A stretch of 64,000 bases of DNA from Fictibacillus arsenicus. GTDB taxonomy: Bacteria; Bacillota; Bacilli; Bacillales; Fictibacillaceae. Shown here piece after piece: positions 1 through 8,716 of the stretch. Positions within the stretch are counted from its first letter, which is position 1; every line of letters begins with the position of its first letter. Under the pieces are notes generated by a model that saw only the letters and a program-made list of their open reading frames with translations, made no database searches and was not told the origin of the DNA. The DNA is taken from the NCBI RefSeq assembly GCF_001999465.1, contig NZ_MQMF01000001.1, forward strand, positions 806,001 to 870,000, given 5' to 3'. Made by a program: the position numbers and the translations under genes.

Positions 1-542
1 ATTTCTTTTTTTATAACTGTTAAGTTCTCCAAATCAAGTAATATACTATTAATTTCATCAAGTTGAATCTTTGTTATAGCTAAATTAGTACTTATTTTAA
101 TACTTAAGTTATCACCTATGTTACCTACAATAGGAAGATCAACAAAAGTGTTGACTCCTTTAACGACGGTAAATGCTGAGTCAATTTTACCAATAGAATC
201 CCTTATAAGAGCTAAATTATCCTTTAGCCAATCAACATTTTCAACTAATAAATTTATATCCTGATTGTATTTTTCAAGATCGCTAATTATTTTAGGTAGT
301 TCTGTATCTATTACTTTTAACGAATTATTTCTAGCCTCATTTACTTGGTTTTTCATACCAGAATATTCTGTTGTAGAATTGCTCTCTTTTGGGTCACCAA
401 CACTATTGTTGACAACTATTTGACTAGCTGTATATCCGATTAAACCTGAAATTAGCATTGATGAAATAATTGTAATAAGGAACAAATATCTTTGAAATAC
501 CTGTTTCTGGTTATTTACAGCCCTCCCCTTCTCCACTTCCAT
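1..542 (-). CDS. Truncated hypothetical membrane-anchored coiled-coil protein (3' end beyond window)
   Basis: I do not recognise this protein. About 180 residues are visible and the C-terminus lies outside the window. The N-terminus is short and basic, followed by one hydrophobic segment at about residues 19-45 that ends near YTASQIVVNNS. The rest is polar and rich in Asn, Asp, Glu, Lys, Ile and Leu with heptad-like spacing, so a membrane-anchored, outward-facing helical or coiled-coil protein is likely. The start is the ATG at 542; an in-frame stop lies just upstream. A strong AGGAGG lies 12 bases before it, a slightly long spacing. The region is AT-richer than minJ. A chemoreceptor-like or DUF948-like protein is possible, but no signature motif is visible. 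Confidence 0.6.
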   Translation of the reverse strand, partial: MEVEKGRAVNNQKQVFQRYLFLITIISSMLISGLIGYTASQIVVNNSVGDPKESNSTTEYSGMKNQVNEARNNSLKVIDTELPKIISDLEKYNQDINLLVENVDWLKDNLALIRDSIGKIDSAFTVVKGVNTFVDLPIVGNIGDNLSIKISTNLAITKIQLDEINSILLDLENLTVIKKE

Positions 543-944
543 ATACGGCTAATACCTCCTATGTTATAGTGATTTTTTGTTATAATAACCAATATTAACC
601 TTTAATATATAAACCATAAATGTCGAATTGTCGACTTATATTTTTATTATACGACGTTTTTCTTGAAGATTTTTGTCAACATTTATCATACTTGCGAATA
701 ATTAAATATAGATTTATCAATTAACCAAATTGCTGCGTAGTATGAAGTCTATTACGCAATTTAAGAGTTACTCCACAATCTGACCCGTTTGTTGAATAAC
801 AAAAAAAGAGTTTACCTATTTGGCAAACCCTAATTATATAAGTTAAGGATGAATTCAAAATAAACTTGTGTAATTCATTCCGGGAAATTATGAAAATCAT
901 TCAGGGAATTTTGACCAGATTCCGGTTAATCATGAAAATTACAC
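543..944. other. Intergenic region: minJ terminator and a short 21-bp-phased array
   Basis: No gene is supported here. The part next to 543 is an AT-rich leader for the truncated gene and contains the close repeat GTCGAATTGTCGAC near 620. The minJ terminator is at 801-830. Three units of a degenerate 21-bp-phased repeat lie at about 870-940, partly running up to the minJ stop. Confidence 0.6.
801..830 (-). terminator. Rho-independent terminator after minJ
   Basis: On the minus strand a 9-bp stem (GGGTTTGCC / GGTAAACTC, with two G-T pairs) is followed by seven T. It lies about 115 bases past the minJ stop and closes the minJ transcript. Confidence 0.8.
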
Positions 945-945
945 T
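870..945. repeat. Degenerate 21-bp-phased array E (about 3 units)
   Basis: The word ATTC(C/A)GG(G/T)(A)AATT recurs with ATTC at 877, 899 and 919, a spacing of 22 and 20. ATGAAAAT-type sequence fills the space between units. The array lies just downstream of the minJ stop codon. The period matches arrays at 8.7, 31.2, 51.3 and 55.5 kb, but the word differs. Confidence 0.5.
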
Positions 946-2144
946 TAGTTACCTACTGCAACATTTCGTTTCACTACATCATGAACAAGAAGTACACCTA
1001 ACTGGTGATGTTCGTTTTGATATAGTGAGCCTTGAACGAAACGGATTTCTCCATTTAGGTCAAGTACTTCAAGTTTACAATAGGCTGCGTTAATTTGAAG
1101 TGCTTTGTACAAGCTGGTTTCATGTGTCAGTGTTACGCCGTTTACTTTTACGATTATTTCTCCGACCTTTAATCCCATTTTAGCGGCGGGAGTTCCAGGC
1201 ACGACAGCAAGTATGATAACCCCATTATCCCTTTGAACAAAAAGAGAAGGTCTTGTGTCATCTCGCTGACTGGTAATGAGCGTAATAAGCTCACGGCCGG
1301 CAAGACCGGCTGCAATCGCAATGGCAATCAATAGCGGCAGATTATAAAAGTGACCGGCAGCTGCAATGGCTAGAACAAGAAAACCTAAAAGTGTAACTTG
1401 CTTACCAAGATGTTTAATCGCTTCAACAGGCAGCGTGTGTGTAACAAGTTGGCGATAACCGATTGCAAACGGCACTAGGAAAAACGAGAACCCGACAGCT
1501 CCCATCGGAAATAATGGCCACCAGTCTAATACAGGGATCGACCCAACAGGAAGAACGAGAAATTGAGGAACGATCCAGAATCGTGTTGCTTCGTGCGCTC
1601 CTACATAATGTCCTCTTTTTCCTTTAAAAAGACGCGGCGAAGTACGGTCTGCACCTTTCCATAAAATCAAGATCCCTTCTTGGATCAAAAGCACGCCTAG
1701 AATGACAGCTAATGAATCAAGCGGTGTATTTTGAATATCTTCAATCCATTTATCTACGAGTGCCATACCGGTATTTAGCTTAGGCAGTAAAAGACCTGCG
1801 ATCGCAGCTAAGCTTACCGCATATGCCGGTGCCATAAAGCGGGTTTTCATGGTTAGTGCCAGAACTGCATACATCAAGCCGATTAAAGCAATCATTCCAA
1901 TCGGCAAAGTCACGCCAGCAGCAATAAAGATAACCGATCCTATGAGTCCAATTAAAATACCAGGCAGCAATGAAAATATTAGGTTATCGATCACGGGGTG
2001 AACTTTTACTTTAAATTCTTTTCGTTCCCGTTTTACTCGTTTGAGCCCGATCAAGAATGCTACGAATATAAATCCATAAAAAAGCGGGTGTAAAAAAAGC
2101 AGCCCGATGCCTTCTATCAGTTCGTTCACAAAGGTGTCTGTCAT
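945..2144 (-). CDS. minJ: MinJ-like cell-division topological determinant (membrane PDZ protein)
   Basis: The 399-residue protein has several membrane segments in its first ~290 residues and a C-terminal PDZ domain (about 300-385, around VVPGTPAAKMGLKVGEIIVK). Length, topology and the position next to ctpB match B. subtilis MinJ (YvjD/SwrAB, 397 aa). MinJ bridges DivIVA and MinD at poles and septa and also affects motility. The start ATG overlaps the stop of the upstream 59-codon gene (ATGA), so translation is probably coupled. In B. subtilis swrA lies between minJ and ctpB; no swrA is present here. The identification rests on synteny and architecture rather than on a catalytic motif. Confidence 0.85.
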   Translation of the reverse strand: MTDTFVNELIEGIGLLFLHPLFYGFIFVAFLIGLKRVKRERKEFKVKVHPVIDNLIFSLLPGILIGLIGSVIFIAAGVTLPIGMIALIGLMYAVLALTMKTRFMAPAYAVSLAAIAGLLLPKLNTGMALVDKWIEDIQNTPLDSLAVILGVLLIQEGILILWKGADRTSPRLFKGKRGHYVGAHEATRFWIVPQFLVLPVGSIPVLDWWPLFPMGAVGFSFFLVPFAIGYRQLVTHTLPVEAIKHLGKQVTLLGFLVLAIAAAGHFYNLPLLIAIAIAAGLAGRELITLITSQRDDTRPSLFVQRDNGVIILAVVPGTPAAKMGLKVGEIIVKVNGVTLTHETSLYKALQINAAYCKLEVLDLNGEIRFVQGSLYQNEHHQLGVLLVHDVVKRNVAVGN

Positions 2145-2320
2145 GGGCGTTCTCTCCTCTTCTCTTCTTGCAGTTTATCCACTTTTTCTTCAATTCTTTT
2201 AAGTCTTCTATCACTTGATACAGCTCGTCTAATCAGCATCCCGATTCCGCTAATGATAGCGAGCAGAACTAAGAAAGCCATAAGCTGAAACAGTATGTCT
2301 CCAACATTTAGTGATCCCAT
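2141..2320 (-). CDS. Small single-span membrane protein, DUF4083-like
   Basis: This 59-codon gene starts at ATG 2320 with AAAGGGG eight bases upstream. Its TGA overlaps the minJ start as ATGA. Residues 1-8 (MGSLNVGD) precede one hydrophobic helix (about 9-30, ILFQLMAFLVLLAIISGIGM). A basic and then charged helical tail follows, ending in QEEKRRERP. The pattern 'N-x-GD-I-x-FQL-x-x-FLVLL' with a charged amphipathic tail is typical of the DUF4083 family of small Bacillaceae membrane proteins, whose function is unknown. Tight coupling to minJ suggests a divisome or membrane role, but that is inference. Confidence 0.75.
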   Translation of the reverse strand: MGSLNVGDILFQLMAFLVLLAIISGIGMLIRRAVSSDRRLKRIEEKVDKLQEEKRRERP

Positions 2321-2375
2321 TTTGTTTTCCCCTTTAGAAAGTACACTAGTGGCTTATTTCATTTCTTCATTGAAA

Positions 2376-2599
2376 AGTTGATTGAAGTGTAAGGTGTGAG
2401 ACTCCTGGGGGATCAGCGTGCCTGCTACCTGATTATTCTTCTCGCAAGGCATGCGACGAGGAACATCCTCGTCAGAAATTACTAGTAGACGCAGGAGCAC
2501 ACTAACTCCTATGAATGTGAGACTCCTAAAAGCGCAAAGCGCTAGGAGGCTCACCGCACGCCCCCCGGAAAGCGAGCAGCCTGGAGCGGAAATCAACCT
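2376..2599 (-). repeat. Dispersed intergenic repeat, long copy 1
   Basis: This ~224-bp element is homologous to copies at 13200-13424 and 18461-18546 and lies in the opposite orientation. Read on the minus strand it starts GGTTGATTTCCGCTCCAG, continues with CTCGCTTTCC and GCGTGCGGTGAGCC, and ends with GGAGTCTCACACC and a sequence close to AATCAACTT. The middle contains GTGTGCTCCTGCGTCTA and TCCTCGTCGCATGCC, shared with copy 2. It contains no gene and lies between ctpB and the small minJ-leader gene. Confidence 0.85.
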
Positions 2600-2633
2600 C
2601 TTTCAAATGTTTCATACTTTTATAACAAGCTTA

Positions 2634-2668
2634 CAAAAAAATCCGCAGAGAATATTTCCTCTACGGAT
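2634..2668 (-). terminator. Rho-independent terminator after ctpB
   Basis: On the minus strand ATCCGTAGAG pairs with CTCTGCGGAT (one G-T pair) and is followed by seven T, about 40 bases past the ctpB stop. Confidence 0.88.
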
Positions 2669-2706
2669 AGTATTCGTGTTTCGGTTTTTTTTCCTGCCAT
2701 AAAGCC

Positions 2707-4164
2707 TTATTTTGCAAGTAATTCGATGGCCGTTTTACGCTGAACATCGTTTTTCTCGTTACGGATCGAATCGATTACTTTCGCTTCCATCTTACCTGCT
2801 GTCTTTTGATCGATTTTACCTGTTGCTGATAAGCTGTTCGCACGCTGGAACGCTGTTACAGCAGCCTGGGTCTTCTCATCAAAATAACCGTCTTCACGTC
2901 CAGTTTGGAAACCTAATCCGTTCAGCATTATTTGAGCATTTTTAACTTGCTCGTTATTCATGTCATACACAAGCGGCTTTTCGATTGAGATCGGATTCGT
3001 GTAGAAGTATTCAGGCTGTTTCACTTCATACGTTGGCTTCACACCTTTTTTATGAATCCAGTTTCCGTCAGGTGTCAGCCATTTAAACAGTGTCAGCTTA
3101 ATGTTTGAGCCATCACCTAAGTCGATGGACTGCTGAACCGTTCCTTTACCAAATGATTTCTCGCCGACAAGATCGTAACTGCCAGCTTCTTGAAGGGCGG
3201 CAGCTAGAATCTCAGATGCTGAAGCACTGCCTTTATCAATCAATCCTACGATCGGATAATCTTTCTTTTCTTTAAGCGTGGAAACATAACGCTCTTTGTT
3301 TCCTTTTCGGTCTTCAATCTGAACAAACGGCTTATTTTCCGGAATGATCTGGCGAAGAATGCTGTCTACCGCCTCAAGATATCCTCCTGGATTACCGCGG
3401 ACATCAATAACAAGTCCGTCGATTTCTTTCTTTTCAAGCTCGGTCAGCTGCTTCTTAAAGTCTGATCCTGTTTTTTCAGAGAAAGACGTAATCTCGATGA
3501 CGCCAATGTTTTTGCCGTTTACTTTTTCGATATCCGAATAAACGGTCTCGATCGGAATCTCGTCACGTGTGACTTTGATCGGCATGACGTTGTTCACTCC
3601 GCTTCGCTTAACACCTAAAGTGACGACAGAGCCTTTTTCACCGCGGATCTTCAGTACGGCTTTATAAAGGTCCAATCCTTCAACACTTTTTCCGTCGATC
3701 GTAACGATCTGATCATTCGGCTTTAAGCCAGCTTTTTCGGCAGGGGAATCTTTAAACGGTGCAACAATCGTTACTTTGCCGTCCACCATGCTTACTTCGG
3801 CACCGATTCCTTCAAAAGAAGAATCCAATGACTGCGTGAACTGGCTTGCTGTATCCTCATCCATATACACAGAATAAGGATCTTTCAGCGTTTTTACCAT
3901 TCCTTGAATAGCGCCTTCAAGCAATTTTTCACGATCTACATCTTCTACATATCGAGATGAAATAATCTCGTACGTTTTTTGAAGCTTTGCAAACTCTTCA
4001 TCGCTGTTAACTTTCGTCTTCGTTTTCGGAAGATCGCTTACACCATCGTTTTGAACAAATTTTGATTCGTTCCCAAACAGTGCCATTGAGCCATACATTC
4101 CACCAGCACCAACAAGCAACGACACAACAATCAGCAGGGCTAACATCTTTTTATTTACGTTCAT
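2707..4164 (-). CDS. ctpB: Carboxy-terminal processing protease CtpB (S41 family, PDZ)
   Basis: The order of parts is: N-terminal membrane anchor (about 8-27), helical region, PDZ domain (about 110-190, GVGAEV/GLKPNDQIVTIDG type), S41 protease domain, and a C-terminal peptidoglycan-binding_1 repeat (about 410-475). The nucleophile Ser is in DKGSASASEIL and the catalytic Lys in GEKSFGKGTVQ. CtpB is secreted to the intermembrane space during sporulation in B. subtilis and cleaves SpoIVFA to activate pro-SigmaK processing; it also has vegetative roles. The ATG at 4164 is preferred over a GTG three codons earlier because GAGGTG lies 8 bases before it. About 485 residues, normal for the family. 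Confidence 0.93.
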   Translation of the reverse strand: MNVNKKMLALLIVVSLLVGAGGMYGSMALFGNESKFVQNDGVSDLPKTKTKVNSDEEFAKLQKTYEIISSRYVEDVDREKLLEGAIQGMVKTLKDPYSVYMDEDTASQFTQSLDSSFEGIGAEVSMVDGKVTIVAPFKDSPAEKAGLKPNDQIVTIDGKSVEGLDLYKAVLKIRGEKGSVVTLGVKRSGVNNVMPIKVTRDEIPIETVYSDIEKVNGKNIGVIEITSFSEKTGSDFKKQLTELEKKEIDGLVIDVRGNPGGYLEAVDSILRQIIPENKPFVQIEDRKGNKERYVSTLKEKKDYPIVGLIDKGSASASEILAAALQEAGSYDLVGEKSFGKGTVQQSIDLGDGSNIKLTLFKWLTPDGNWIHKKGVKPTYEVKQPEYFYTNPISIEKPLVYDMNNEQVKNAQIMLNGLGFQTGREDGYFDEKTQAAVTAFQRANSLSATGKIDQKTAGKMEAKVIDSIRNEKNDVQRKTAIELLAK

Positions 4165-4186
4165 TCTGCTCACCTCATTTTTGCAG

Positions 4187-4221
4187 GAAAAGGCATCACA
4201 CCCTGCAAAGTGCGATGCCTT
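4187..4221 (-). terminator. Probable terminator between the M23 gene and ctpB
   Basis: On the minus strand AGGCATC-G-CAC pairs with GTG-T-GATGCCT, followed by a short T-rich run (TTTTCC). It separates the M23 hydrolase transcript from ctpB, perhaps incompletely. Confidence 0.65.
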
Positions 4222-4299
4222 CCATTGTAAGAGATTCGACGAAAGAAGCCTGTCTCCTACTTCACTATATGAATAGCTTGTTTACTTTATGAGTTTATT

Positions 4300-5511
4300 T
4301 TACCAATATGCCGCAGGATTTACAGCATTTGTTTTCCCTGCATTCCAAGGTCCTTTGTGAAGCTCAAAGTGCAGATGCTGACCAGAAGAACGACCAGTGT
4401 TCCCCATGTTTCCTAGGAACTGTCCTTTTGATACAGAACCGCCTGATACAGCACGGCTGCTCATATGAGCATAAACGGTTGTCCACTGCTGTCCACCGAT
4501 TGAATGTGAGATATAAACCACATTACCGTATGAAGATGAATACTCGGACTTAATTACCGTTCCATCAGCTGCTGCATAGATTGGAACTGTTCCGCCTTGT
4601 GCGATGTCGATTCCTTCATGCATACCGCTGCTTCTCATACCAAATCCTGAAGTAACAGCTCCAGCTGCAGGTTTAATAATCAAGCCATTGCCTGAAACAG
4701 GTCCCATTGATGGAGCTGATCCGCCTGATGAAGATTTACGTGCTTTTTCACGTGCAGCTGCACGAGCTTGTTCAGCACGGAACGCTTCTTCCTGAGCTTT
4801 CAGGATCGCACCTTCGTTTTCAATCTTGTGTGCTTCTTTATGCAGTTCTTCTTCTTCTGATTGAAGAGAAGCCATCAAACGGTCTTTTTCAGCCATTTGT
4901 GCTCTTAGCTGCTTTTGAAGCTTTTGCAAGTCTTTCATTGCATTCTGCAGATTGCTAAGTTTTTTCTCAACAGACGCCATTTTAGTCTCAAGAAGCTCTT
5001 TATCTTTCTTTTGTTCTTCTAAAAGCTGACGGTCTTGTTCTGCGATCATGTTCAACGCAAGAACACGGTCAAGGAAATCACCGAAATCCTTTGAACCTAG
5101 AACAACTTCAAGGTACGAAACAGCTCCACCCGATTCGTACATGGAGTTAACACGTTCTTTTAAAAGCTTGTCACGCTCATCGATTCGCTTTTGAACGACA
5201 GTGATTTCTGCTTTTAACTGTGCGATTTCTTCTTTTGTTTCTTTAATATCTGCCTGCTTTTGGATAATCTTTTCATCAGTTGCAGTTGTTAACTTATCAA
5301 GACGCTCAACCTCTGCTTCCAGTGAAGCCTGGCTTTTTTTGTTTTCATCAAGCTTAGACTGTGAATCCTTAGCTTTTTTTTCATTCTCTTGTTGTTTTTT
5401 CTTGATGCTTGATAAAGATTCCGCATGAACGACGGATTCAGAGTGATACACAGTAAAAGCGCTCAGTGCCAAACTTAAAGACAGCACTGTACCAAACACT
5501 TTGCTTTTCAT
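4300..5511 (-). CDS. Secreted murein hydrolase activator / M23 endopeptidase (EnvC-PcsB type)
   Basis: This 403-residue secreted protein has a signal peptide (about 1-30, cleaved near VVHAES), two long coiled-coil blocks (about 33-110 and 155-255) and a C-terminal LytM/M23 domain (about 285-400). Zinc ligands are visible as the His and Asp of MHEGIDIA and the HLHFE motif. FtsEX controls such coiled-coil hydrolases by moving the coiled coil across the membrane. Lying directly downstream of ftsEX on the same strand, this is the likely FtsEX partner, in the role CwlO plays in B. subtilis. GGGAGG lies before the ATG. Whether the M23 site is active itself or only activates others cannot be told from sequence; the ligands look intact. 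Confidence 0.88.
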   Translation of the reverse strand: MKSKVFGTVLSLSLALSAFTVYHSESVVHAESLSSIKKKQQENEKKAKDSQSKLDENKKSQASLEAEVERLDKLTTATDEKIIQKQADIKETKEEIAQLKAEITVVQKRIDERDKLLKERVNSMYESGGAVSYLEVVLGSKDFGDFLDRVLALNMIAEQDRQLLEEQKKDKELLETKMASVEKKLSNLQNAMKDLQKLQKQLRAQMAEKDRLMASLQSEEEELHKEAHKIENEGAILKAQEEAFRAEQARAAAREKARKSSSGGSAPSMGPVSGNGLIIKPAAGAVTSGFGMRSSGMHEGIDIAQGGTVPIYAAADGTVIKSEYSSSYGNVVYISHSIGGQQWTTVYAHMSSRAVSGGSVSKGQFLGNMGNTGRSSGQHLHFELHKGPWNAGKTNAVNPAAYW

Positions 5512-5575
5512 TCGTTTTCCTCCCTAACCCCTATTAATTTGTTTCGTTTTCTTGAATCTTTACTTCTGCGATCTA

Positions 5576-6469
5576 TTAAATCTTTAAGAACTTACGAACA
5601 GACGTCAAGCTTCCCCATACTCCGATAACTCCGCCGATCAGCAGCATCAACAATGACAACTGAGGAATAAGCGGTGTTACTGGAAGCAGCTCGATAAACA
5701 CTGTCCCAAGCTTTTGGTTTACGATGTCAAATATCGCTTGATATCCTACTGCAATTACGATTATTGGAAGGATAGCGCCCATAACACCTAATGCAAATCC
5801 TTCAATAAAGAACGGCCAGCGGATAAATCCATTTGTCGCACCAACAAGTTTCATAATTTCAATCTCGCGGCGACGCGTAACAATGGTTAATTTTATAGTA
5901 TTTGAGATCAGGAACATCGCTGTAAATACGAGTCCTAGAACGAGCACGATTCCAACGTTTCGGGCAGCATCTGTAACTTTAAAGAGTTTTTCAACTGTCC
6001 CTTGTCCATACTCAACTTTATTTACGAATTTAAGTTTATCTACTTCTTTAGCTACCGCAGCCGTATCTTGCGGTTTGTCCGTATAGATGATAAAAGCATC
6101 ACGAAGCGGGTTCTCATCTTTTAGTGAAGAAAATGCTTCTCCTTCATCTCCAAGACTTTCAATTAATTCATCTAGCCCTTCTTCTTTTGACTGATACTTA
6201 ACTGATTTTACCTTTTCAAGGTTCTCGAGCTGTTTTTGATAGGCATCATAGTTCTCGGATTTCTCTGTTCTTTCAATATAAGCTCTGATTTGTACATCAT
6301 CTTCTATTTGACTGGCAATATGGTTGATGTTCAATAGAATCGCCAAGAATACACTTACTAATAGCAGTGTTACGGTTACTGCAGAGATCGAAGCGAAAGA
6401 CATCCAGCCGTTTCGTCCCATGCTTTTAAATGCTTCTACTAAGTGACGTTTTATTGTTCTAATCTTCAT
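5576..6469 (-). CDS. ftsX: Cell-division ABC transporter permease FtsX
   Basis: The 297-residue FtsX has a cytoplasmic N-terminus (MKIRTIKRHLVEAFKSMGRN), TM1 (about 24-45), a large extracellular loop (about 46-165) and three more TM segments. The start at 6469 is chosen because it begins the conserved N-terminus, has GGGGAT upstream and overlaps the ftsE end by 11 bases; a longer reading frame to 6523 would add an unlikely extension inside ftsE. With FtsE it forms a mechanotransmission complex that controls wall hydrolases, here probably the M23 protein encoded next. Confidence 0.94.
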   Translation of the reverse strand: MKIRTIKRHLVEAFKSMGRNGWMSFASISAVTVTLLLVSVFLAILLNINHIASQIEDDVQIRAYIERTEKSENYDAYQKQLENLEKVKSVKYQSKEEGLDELIESLGDEGEAFSSLKDENPLRDAFIIYTDKPQDTAAVAKEVDKLKFVNKVEYGQGTVEKLFKVTDAARNVGIVLVLGLVFTAMFLISNTIKLTIVTRRREIEIMKLVGATNGFIRWPFFIEGFALGVMGAILPIIVIAVGYQAIFDIVNQKLGTVFIELLPVTPLIPQLSLLMLLIGGVIGVWGSLTSVRKFLKI

Positions 6470-7145
6470 AGCCGTAATCCCCTTTCGCCTCATCACGTAC
6501 AATTCGGCCGCCTTCGATGGCAATTACGCGCTTTGTGATTGTATTAACGATTTCTTTATTGTGAGTCGCCATGACAACTGTCGTGCCACGGTCGTTAATT
6601 TCTTTAAAAATGTCCATGATTTCCCACGCGGTTTCTGGATCCAGGTTCCCCGTAGGCTCGTCCGCAATGACAACTGGCGGCCGGTTCACGATAGAACGCG
6701 CAATCGATACACGCTGCTGTTCTCCTCCGGATAGTTCATCCGGGAACATGCGGGCTTTATTTTTCAACTTAACTAAATCAAGAACTTCCATAACACGTTC
6801 TCTGATCACTTTTGGTGTTTCCTCAATAACTTCCAGCGCAAACGCTACGTTTTCGTAAACCGTTAAACGCGGTAAAAGTTTAAAGTCCTGGAAGATAACG
6901 CCCATTTTTCTGCGGACTTTTGGAATCTGTCTTTCTTTTACCTTCGCAAGGTTCGTACCGTTTATAATAATAGATCCTTGTGTCGGCTTTTCTTCACGAT
7001 ACATACATTTTATAAATGTAGATTTTCCGGCACCACTGGGTCCAACTACATAAACAAATTCACCTTTCTCTATGTAGACGTCAATCCCGTTTAATGCCAT
7101 AACACCATTCGGGTATGTTTTCCAAACATCAATCATTTCTATCAA
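6459..7145 (-). CDS. ftsE: Cell-division ATP-binding protein FtsE
   Basis: The 228-residue ABC ATPase shows Walker A GPSGAGKST, Q-loop, signature LSGGEQQR, Walker B VVIADEPTGNLD and the H-loop in MATHNKE. It partners with FtsX. The start is TTG at 7145 with AAGGAAG nine bases upstream; an internal ATG is at codon 4. In B. subtilis cccB, a small cytochrome c, lies upstream; no CXXCH-containing gene is present here. Confidence 0.95.
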   Translation of the reverse strand: MIEMIDVWKTYPNGVMALNGIDVYIEKGEFVYVVGPSGAGKSTFIKCMYREEKPTQGSIIINGTNLAKVKERQIPKVRRKMGVIFQDFKLLPRLTVYENVAFALEVIEETPKVIRERVMEVLDLVKLKNKARMFPDELSGGEQQRVSIARSIVNRPPVVIADEPTGNLDPETAWEIMDIFKEINDRGTTVVMATHNKEIVNTITKRVIAIEGGRIVRDEAKGDYGYED

Positions 7146-7614
7146 ACTAAATCACTTCCTTACTACCCCAAAAAATATTTCCCTAATCAATCAACAATCT
7201 ATTTATAAAGTCTTTTCGACAATCACGCGATAAATGTCAGTTTTTTTCCGCAATAACTATTATAACATCTCGAACTGACAATTTTATTACAATTGTATTT
7301 CATCTTGTCTCAAACAAGGGACCTTGGTCGTGTTTTCTTGTTGCTGTGATAGTTAAAATACGACACGATTCGCTGAAATCCTTCACAATCACATAAAACC
7401 TGCAAGTAAACTTTTCGACATTCGGTGGCTAAAGTCGACCATCGAAATGAAAATTAGGCACTTTTGTACTGTGCATACGGTACATAACATCGGTTTATAT
7501 TACAGAATTTGTAGTAAGAACGGCTGATTTATGTCATAAGTCCTACAAAAACATACAAAAGCCAGCCGTGTGTGTCAACGGCTGGCAAGATTCGACTTAT
7601 GGAATTATGGGTGA
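7146..7614. other. Intergenic region upstream of ftsE
   Basis: These ~470 bases hold the ftsE leader and the YitT-gene terminator. I see no reading frame with a ribosome-binding site and no heme motif of the cccB gene found here in B. subtilis. Confidence 0.6.
7557..7589 (-). terminator. Terminator after the YitT-family gene
   Basis: On the minus strand a perfect 9-bp stem, GCCAGCCGT / ACGGCTGGC, with an 8-base loop is followed by TTTTG, about 25 bases past the stop. Confidence 0.82.
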
Positions 7615-8490
7615 TTATCCGCGCTTGAACCCTTCTCCAAGTACTTCATTCGCATTTACAACGATTACGAAGGCTGAAGGATCAACGCTTTTTACATATT
7701 GTTTTAATTTCGTAACTTCATATTGTGCAACAACGACCATCAGCATCGGCCGCTCATCCTGCGTGTAACCGCCAAATGCATTGATCTTCGTAACACCGCG
7801 ATAGATGTGAGTAAGGATGCCTTGACGCAGCTCTTCTTCTTGATCAGAAATGATAAGCGCCATTTTTGACGTCCCCAGTCCAATCTGCACAACATCGATC
7901 GTTTTTGCAGTAATAAACATCGCGATTAGCGCGTAAAGTGCTTGTTCGATTCCGAAGATAAAAGCTGATGCAAGTACGATCGTTCCGTCAATAAATAGGA
8001 TAATCGTACCGAGTGAGACCCCGATATATTTGTGGATGATCTGTGCGAGGAGGTCCACTCCCCCTGTTGATGCTTTTCCTCGGAACACGATCCCAAGTCC
8101 CGCACCGATTCCAAGACCACCGAAGATCGCACCTAAGAGGGGTTCTTGTGTAGCCGCTCCCCACTCTTCAAAGATAAAAACGAAGAATGGCAGCACAAGT
8201 GTTCCGACAAGCGTTTTTGCGCCGAATCTTTTTCCAAGGAAGAAAAGTCCTGCGATGAACAGCGGTATGTTGAGACTCCACTGCACATAAGAGGGTTTCC
8301 ATTGGAAGAGTCCGTATAGGATTGTTGAGATACCGCTCACTCCACCCGAAGCGATTTCGTTAGGTAGCAGGAACACCGAGAATGCCAGAGCCACAAGCCC
8401 TGAGCCGATTACAACATAAATATATTCTAAAATAAGTTCCACTGTCGGGTGCAAGATTCCACCACGTCTTTTTCTCATTGCCATCATCAT
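7615..8490 (-). CDS. yvjA: YitT-family membrane protein (YvjA-like)
   Basis: The 291-residue protein has five or six TM segments in the N-terminal YitT_membrane domain (about 10-200) and a C-terminal DUF2179 domain (about 215-285, ending VNANEVLGEGFKRG). Its place between prfB and ftsE matches B. subtilis yvjA. The biochemical function of the family is not established. The start region MMMAMRKRRGG is ambiguous: no strong ribosome-binding site is seen, and any of four Met codons could be used. Confidence 0.87.
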   Translation of the reverse strand: MMMAMRKRRGGILHPTVELILEYIYVVIGSGLVALAFSVFLLPNEIASGGVSGISTILYGLFQWKPSYVQWSLNIPLFIAGLFFLGKRFGAKTLVGTLVLPFFVFIFEEWGAATQEPLLGAIFGGLGIGAGLGIVFRGKASTGGVDLLAQIIHKYIGVSLGTIILFIDGTIVLASAFIFGIEQALYALIAMFITAKTIDVVQIGLGTSKMALIISDQEEELRQGILTHIYRGVTKINAFGGYTQDERPMLMVVVAQYEVTKLKQYVKSVDPSAFVIVVNANEVLGEGFKRG

Positions 8491-8643
8491 AGCTGTCTAT
8501 AAACCTCAAACTTTCATAAGGAATTTCAGATTTCTTTCAAACGCAAAAAGTATACCAAGCCTAGTATGCCCTTGTAAATGAGACCTTAGTGCCGCGGTGA
8601 TGGGGTGAAGTGGGTGATTTATGGATGGGAAATTGAATAGGTG

Positions 8644-8672
8644 CGAACTGGCGGGGCCAGTTCGGTCGTTTT
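8644..8672 (+). terminator. Orphan plus-strand terminator-like hairpin
   Basis: CGAACTGGC and GCCAGTTCG form a perfect 9-bp stem with a 3-base loop, followed by GTCGTTTTTG. No plus-strand gene lies upstream, since yvjA is on the minus strand, so it may end an antisense or small RNA. Confidence 0.6.
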
Positions 8673-8716
8673 TGTTGTTTTGTTTAACTATGGGGAGTCT
8701 CGATTTTGTCGTAGAG

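Noticed and set aside
2354-2702. Short frames on both strands over 2354-2702
   Set aside because: They are inside the dispersed repeat and the ctpB terminator; the same frames are not kept in the other repeat copies.
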